Of a DNA stretch of 62,000 nt, positions 56,475-62,000 are shown piece after piece (the first letter of the stretch is position 1; the number at the start of each line of letters is the position of its first letter). A program made the position numbers and the translations under genes. The DNA is taken from NCBI RefSeq assembly GCF_000003815.2, contig NC_049988.1, forward strand, positions 3,042,419 to 3,104,418, in the 5' to 3' direction. Source of the DNA: Branchiostoma floridae (lineage: Eukaryota; Chordata; Leptocardii; Amphioxiformes; Branchiostomatidae). The notes under the pieces are model-generated. The model made no database searches. It had not been told where the DNA came from and worked only from the letters and a program-made list of their open reading frames with translations.

Positions 56475-57177
56475 CCGTATATTCTCGAATAAAGTACGCA
56501 CTTTTTTAACTTTTCAAAATTGAAAAGGTGCTACAAGTTGTTGCCAAAGTTGGGGTGCGTACTTTATTTGAGGTTACTGCACAGATAAATGGTAAGAAAA
56601 GCCTAAAATAAAGCAAGGTGGAGCTACACTTCTAGTAATGTTTCAAAACATACACATTGTTGTTGTCTTGAAGTTGTCTAAACATGAAACAAAGAAATCG
56701 TTTTAACATGATTTACATATTAACAGTGGCATTTGCATACAATCCNNNNNNNNNNNNNNNNNNNNNNNNNNNNNNNNNNNNNNNNNNNNNNNNNNNNNNN
56801 NNNNNNNNNNNNNNNNNNNNNNNNNNNNNNNNNNNNNNNNNNNNNTTGAGTTAGTGACTTTGACTTGTACAACTGATTTTGCCTGATTTCTTCTACCAGT
56901 TCTCAGTGATTTTTATAATTTGCAGCAGGCAATTCACAAGTTTATAGAGACAATGACAGTGTAAACCCAGGTTATTTTATGCAAAATGACCAGGGGAAAA
57001 CATCATAAATTCGAATTTATTTAGTTAAAGGTCTGTTCAAAACTGGTGGAGAAGGGGTGCGTACTTTATTTGAGTTTTTCCATTTTACCTTTCAGTCCCA
57101 AAGATCTGTCTAAGACTTGTCCAAAATCAGGGGTGCGTACTTTAATTGGGGTGCGTACTTTATTCGAGAATATACGG
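56475..57177. mobile_element. DNA transposon with perfect 27-bp TIRs and TA target
   Basis: Positions 56475-56501 (starting CCGTATATTCTCGAATAAA) and 57151-57177 are exact reverse complements over 27 bp. TA lies on both sides (56473-56474 and 57178-57179). The word GTGCGTACTTTA recurs at subterminal positions inside both ends. The interior contains a 100-N gap (56746-56845), and no transposase is seen. TA duplication suggests the Tc1/mariner/pogo group. Confidence 0.8.
56746..56845. other. Assembly gap (100 N)
   Basis: Exactly 100 N lie inside the TA-flanked transposon, so its true length is unknown. Confidence 0.99.
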
Positions 57178-58677
57178 TACTCGAAATTTCAAGGGATCTT
57201 CGTGGAAGAAACTTCAACAAAAGTGTATCCCTCTTTGATATATGTAAAATACACTGACTAATATTTTATCTAATTGATTTCAAATGAGAAGATTCCAAGC
57301 TACCCCGATGGAGTGAGTTTGTGGCCCATAACCACTGACGTAATGAATCAAAATCTCAATAATTTTGCTTTCCGAAAAGAAATGAAACGTTCCTTTCAAC
57401 ATACCACAATGAAACTGCATTTGCATTTTGAAACTCATTAAGTACAATTTTATTAACAGACACAGACCTGACAAAAATCAGTAAACTGGATGCTGCACCA
57501 ATTAGAAAATGAACACATTATATCAGCAGGCATCTATACGTTTAAGGGCTTACTGGTGCAATAAATTACGAGAACAAATTGAATAAACTTTGTACGTCAA
57601 CGTACAGAGCAAGTGTTGTTCACATGAACATAGGACTTTATAACACCAGTGGTAATCAGATACTCCACTAATTCCTTAGTAGCGAAATGGACAATTGTTT
57701 TGAGTATCGCCCCTTCAAAAGTTTGCACAGACCATCAAGTCCGGACCTGCACCTGATCCTTTGTACCTGTACCTGAATTTTCTGTTCCAGTACCCACCCC
57801 TAGTTCATACCATTGAAACTGTTCTGAAACTCATCTGGTAAAAGTTTTACCTACACAATATAAGTAAGCGAAAGACCAGCTTTTTTTAAAAGCTCTTGTT
57901 TTTACCTGCTGGTCGTGTTAACGTTTGCATCACGCAAATCAATAATGCGATTACCCTGGCCTTCGAATAAACCGGTTTTATCTTGGCTGACAGTTGTCAT
58001 TGTCGTCTTTAAAGAACTAATCAATTGTAAGAGAAATCCAATGAAAATGAGTGATAGAAATAATCACTGCCAACAGAGTTTGATCGATGTACATATCAGT
58101 ATGAAAATTTAGTGGGGAAAATGACAGTTTTACAGATTGGTAAAACAGTTTTGGCCACAGGAACAATATAATGGAACCTGTCGTCTGCTTTGGTTCCATT
58201 ATATTGTTCTTGTGGCCAGGCGGGTTGAGCTGGACGCCTACAGAGAGTAATCCATTTATGATGTCGGGATGATGGTAAGAGTCAATTTCGATCCTTGCTC
58301 CCTGACAGAAAATAGCTTTTATAGGGGGAGGACCTGGGTCCTTTTCCAACTTCAGCCATCCACCTTCAGACGTCCTTCATAAAGTCCCGAAGGCAGTGTC
58401 AACATTTTCGAATTCACTACCTTTTGCTTCTCTGTCTCGCCACCTTTTATTATGCTAGGTATTGTATTGCATTTGTCATCAGTATGACAAGCACACACAA
58501 AAATCACTGTCCGTCTTAATAGTAGCAGTAATAGGCATCCTTCCTTCTATGTATAAGGCAAATAGATGTAGGTTTATAAATAGTCGACTTTAGGCAGACA
58601 GTAGTCGTGTGAAGTATCTTGGGGACGTGGTTTGTTGTGCAAACCTTGGTACTCATGATGGTGTTGGTAGGAGCCAC
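57178..58677. other. Intergenic region with a strong hairpin
   Basis: No gene is supported apart from a possible frame-shifted extension of the receptor tail at 58575-58677 on the minus strand. TCCGGACCTGCACCTGA near 57741 resembles the repeat at 2435-2505. A near-perfect inverted repeat lies at 58153-58217. Confidence 0.5.
58153..58217. repeat. 26-bp inverted repeat with 13-base loop
   Basis: The arm GGCCACAGGAACAATATAAT (first 20 of 26 bases, 58153-58178) pairs with 58192-58217 with a single mismatch. The predicted RNA on either strand is a long hairpin. It may be a foldback element or a precursor-miRNA-like structure. Confidence 0.75.
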
Positions 58678-59738
58678 TTAGAGGCTGATATATGAGTCGG
58701 TTTCCCACTTGGGATAGTTGTAGTCGTGATCTGTGTTCTGGGACTGCTCACCGTTGCCACCTTTGCTGTGCAGACCCTGGTAGTCATGATGGCGCTCATA
58801 GGAACCACCCAGGGGCTGGTACGGATCAGTTGGCCGGGTGGGGTAGGTGTATTCCTGATCAGTATCAGCGTCATCAAGCATATTGACAGGCGTGTGAATA
58901 CTATTGTCGAAGGAGCAGATAGGTCGTGTCGGTGTTAGGACTTCGGAGACGTTCATGTCTTTTGTCGCCGACCCATTTAAGTCCAGGTAAGTGTTATCTT
59001 CATGCTCTGAGGTGTCATCTGGCAAGTGCCCAGACTTGTGGGTGTGATTTTTGATAGGATCGCCAGGCGTCGCTGGATTATACGCCGAGGAATCTTGAAC
59101 GTTTGACGTTTCCAGAACTGATCTGTATACGTCCAGATAGTCGTCATCTTTTTGCTTTAAGGGTGGTGGAATTGGCGGAGGGAGAGTGGCTACTCCAATG
59201 AACCCTTCGTCTGTTATCACTGTAATCAAAGAAAATATATCAAATAAATCAAAAGGAATAAACAAGAAATCCTTAAAAATCACAACAGTTACGGTTAAAA
59301 AACATGAGAACACATACTTACAATATCATATACTAGATAAAGAGGGAGAGGCAGAACACAGTGGATGATGAAGATGATGATGACGATGAAATAAAGAGGG
59401 ATTTAACAAATACACATCGGTAAATATCAGTTGATAGAAATCTAGCTAATGAATCTATTACACATATTTTTCAAATGTAAAAAAAAACATAAATGGCTCA
59501 CCATCGTAGATTTCTTCATCGAATGCAGGGTTGTTGACGGCAGCCGGACGGTCGTGATCGGCTGCTCGTTGCTGTCGTTTCTTCCATAGGAACTTGAATC
59601 CGGCAAAGGCCAAGATGACAGCAAACAATGCAAAAACAGAAGCTACTATCCCAATACCGGTGAGAGATAGAACATCAATTCTGGAATTCGAACTGGCCGG
59701 TTGGTTGTCTGTCATTGGTCTGGTAGTTGGTGGAACAC
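58678..59738 (-). CDS. Single-pass receptor with tyrosine-rich cytoplasmic tail (last two exons)
   Basis: The minus-strand exons are 59738-59502 (phase 1 at both ends) and 59219-58678 (stop TAA). The first encodes a short juxtamembrane stretch (VPPTTRPMTDNQPAS), a transmembrane helix (LTGIGIVASVFALFAVILAF), a KKR stop-transfer and NNPAFDEEIYDG. The second encodes about 180 residues of tail with LPPPIPPPL, an SH3-ligand-like segment, and about a dozen tyrosines in motifs such as YLDVY, YLDL, YTYP, YQPL, YQGL, YNYP and YISL, many of them SH2- or adaptor-like. The extracellular exons are not in the window or not recognisable, so the receptor type is unknown. The 3' end appears truncated by a 2-bp slip (see findings). 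Confidence 0.72.
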
Positions 59739-62000
59739 CTGGTACATAGGTAAAATGAAAAGTAAATTATAAAAAAAAACTTTCCGAGATCTAAGACGAT
59801 CACAAAATGATGTTAACAGATCCTTACAGATTATGCAAAGGGCGTCTCATTATGTATATCAATAATTTTTTTTACCAAAGACTACGCGCGCTAGGTCGGA
59901 GGTACACGGTCCTGGGTTCTGAGTGGTGCGGTTGTACACTAGCAGGGAAAAAGTGCCTTTTGTGGGGATTGACTAATTGTAGCTTGTAATTGCTATAAAC
60001 AACAAACCTATGGATTCTAGTCATTGGCAATTTTTCCCCACGATATAGGGTAAATGTGCTCAAATGTTGTCAGCTAAATGTGGATCTCAATAAAGTCAAA
60101 GTCAAACATAGAATGAAAAATCTGCTGACATTTCACGTAGCTTCATTATAAACGCGACCATGTAAAACACGAATTATAACTTAGAAGTCTATGGGAAGAA
60201 GAAACTCATCAATGAGACCTTAAGGAGATAATGTAGCATAAAAGAAGCGATTAACATAGATTATGTCAATACGCCATTTCCGTCCATTTTCTTGTAGTCA
60301 TAGCGTTAAGGGTTACCCTTATAATTATAATTATTGCTTTGTAATTGTTATTATATACGTTGCATCGTGTACAACAGGCGAGGAATAAGTTCTTCCCTTC
60401 ATCCACACCAGTAAATTATCTTTTTTGAAATAATACGGGTCACAAGCATGAATTTTAACAAAATACGATTGTGGTATCTAAACAAGGGGCTTTCCTGTTA
60501 TATGTCTAATTTTGTTTAAGTTTAAATTACTTTAACAAGCACATGGCGTAGAATAAAGTCTTCTTTTACATTCCTTTCTGTTAGAGTTGCCAACTGTCTG
60601 AATTCCCAACTAATACACTTAGCGCATTTATAGCGCATTTACAAACATGCTTTTACTATTTGCTCCTGAATAATCAATTGCCTGATTTTCTATCCTATTA
60701 TGTCAATTTTACACACCGAATGCATCGAAAATCCAAAACCCATTCGTCTCTTAATAAAGATTCTCCTTTTTGAGCACATTTAAAATTGACCATAACATAC
60801 CCATAACCCCAAATATCACAAAACCGAAGTTTTTTTAGTAGATTCAGAGCAGAACCTTAAAAAGCTTTTAGGTGATGCATCATCTAGTAAACACTTAATT
60901 TCATTAGCAACAACCAACATACCAAATATCATAAGGACCACATCTTTAGTTCTGCTGTTTGCACAGCGATCACGCATTCAGACATACACACTGTTGGGGC
61001 GCGCGTTAACGAAGAAATCAGCAAAGCATACCTGGAATAACACGAACAGTGGGTGTATACGGATGGGTTGTGACAGAAAACGTGTTGCGCCGCAATGTTG
61101 TCTTGTGTGGTACTACAGAACAGTCTCAGTGTGCGTTGCAAAGGTTGTTCCAGTGCTCGCTGCCAGATCATTTACTGTAAAAAAAGTTCTATGTTTATAC
61201 GTAATCACGTATAATTTTATGCGATACGAAAGTCAAATGCTTTTGACAATGTATTCAAATCCTGATGGTCACAGATGTACGCGACATGTCAATACAAACA
61301 AATAATTCTACTGAACCTTAGAAAACAGGAAGGATCTCATAATCCAGTCATTTCTGTATTTTTCTAATATTTTCAACATGCCTAATGTAATATATAGATC
61401 AAACGTATCGAGGTATGCAGTTCACAGGCAGACTCATGAACACAAACACACACACTTGAACTATCGCCAATAGGTGACGTATGCAAATCAGTTGGGACAG
61501 AAGACTTGTAACGCGGCAATGTTGTCTTGGATAATGCCGTCGAGCTATCTTCTGTTCGAACCACCTGACGAGGCTGAGCTTGTTTCTGGTTCATCGAGTG
61601 AACAGGAATAGCATGTATATCCATATTTATATTTCAGCCATGACATAGGTATGGTGAAATATATTGTATCCTATCCGTAATGTTTCTTCTTTATTCTCCT
61701 GTCAAATCTTCAAAGCACGTCATCTCCATCGTTCCTGGACCGAATGACCTAAAATTTGTGCCATGTCAAAATAACGTGTTTGCAGATTTGTTTGCAATTG
61801 GGTCATTTTCCAATGGCTAGAGACTGGTGACTGTTTTCTGCGGGTGCAGGCCTGGACATGTCTAAAGTTTGATGAAATAGGCAGCCAACGACCTAGCCTG
61901 ACACAATATTTTGTGTTGTATCTTGTATAACCTAGATTTTGCCTGGCGGACTTCAAGAAACATGACCACAGTGTGTGTCAAACATGACAACATAGAAAGC
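59739..62000. other. Upstream intron or intergenic region
   Basis: I see no exon that continues the receptor gene. Two related segments (CAATGTTGTCTTG near 61096 and 61518, with similar surroundings) suggest a diverged local repeat. The remainder is A/T-rich sequence without supported features. Confidence 0.45.

Noticed and set aside
61040-61560. Paired segments with CAATGTTGTCTTG as exons of a minus-strand gene
   Set aside because: The two segments align in DNA but not in a shared reading frame, and no splice sites fit.

Overview
The window is eukaryotic: split genes with GT..AG introns, microsatellites, tRNA-derived SINEs, non-LTR retrotransposons and several DNA-transposon families. The transposon mix, the expanded C-type lectin and kelch-like genes and the compact introns point to an invertebrate deuterostome, most likely a cephalochordate (amphioxus, Branchiostoma). 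That assignment is inference, because no ribosomal or mitochondrial marker is present. Three 100-N assembly gaps lie at 7855-7954, 45801-45900 and 56746-56845.

Positions 1-9680 are a transposon block. It holds a piggyBac-type transposase ORF (367-2256), a SINE relic, and a non-LTR retrotransposon (about 3020-9680) with endonuclease and reverse transcriptase. The retrotransposon is split by a nested 2.49-kb element (6378-8867) with perfect 43-bp terminal inverted repeats, internal minisatellites and no visible target-site duplication.

Positions 9680-40700 are a tandem array of eight related units, here called A to H. Each encodes a type II membrane C-type lectin: a 110-residue cytoplasmic tail with conserved tyrosines, a transmembrane exon, a neck exon made of a 17-residue coiled-coil repeat, a six-cysteine C-type lectin domain, and a tiny terminal exon. 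Units C (353 aa), D (395 aa), E (419 aa) and F (401 aa) assemble into complete reading frames with matching splice phases. A lacks neck and lectin exons. B is inverted, frameshifted and lacks the lectin exon. G has a nonsense codon and two frameshifts. H is a promoter plus an exon 1 stub. Neck copy number is 2, 5, 6 and 5 in C to F, and 8 and 18 in B and G. C-D and E-F look like a duplicated two-gene block. The array carries two copies of a Helentron-like element, a SINE and a piggyBac-type MITE, most of them dateable against empty paralogous sites.

Positions 40700-62000 hold host genes in transposon-rich sequence. They are the two 3' exons of an SLC35G-like EamA transporter (43428-44649, +), a complete five-exon BTB-BACK-kelch gene (46983-52282, -; 597 aa), and the last two exons of a single-pass receptor with a tyrosine-rich tail (58678-59738, -). 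Between them are LINE fragments, a hammerhead-ribozyme-like core in a Penelope-like repeat, several MITE-like TIR elements and a strong hairpin.

The candidate for a new system is the lectin array: linked receptors sharing a signalling tail and a promoter motif but differing in neck length and in two lectin-domain loops, with signs of unequal exchange. A multi-ligand immune or symbiont-sensing receptor family is the natural hypothesis, but the sequence does not show the ligand.
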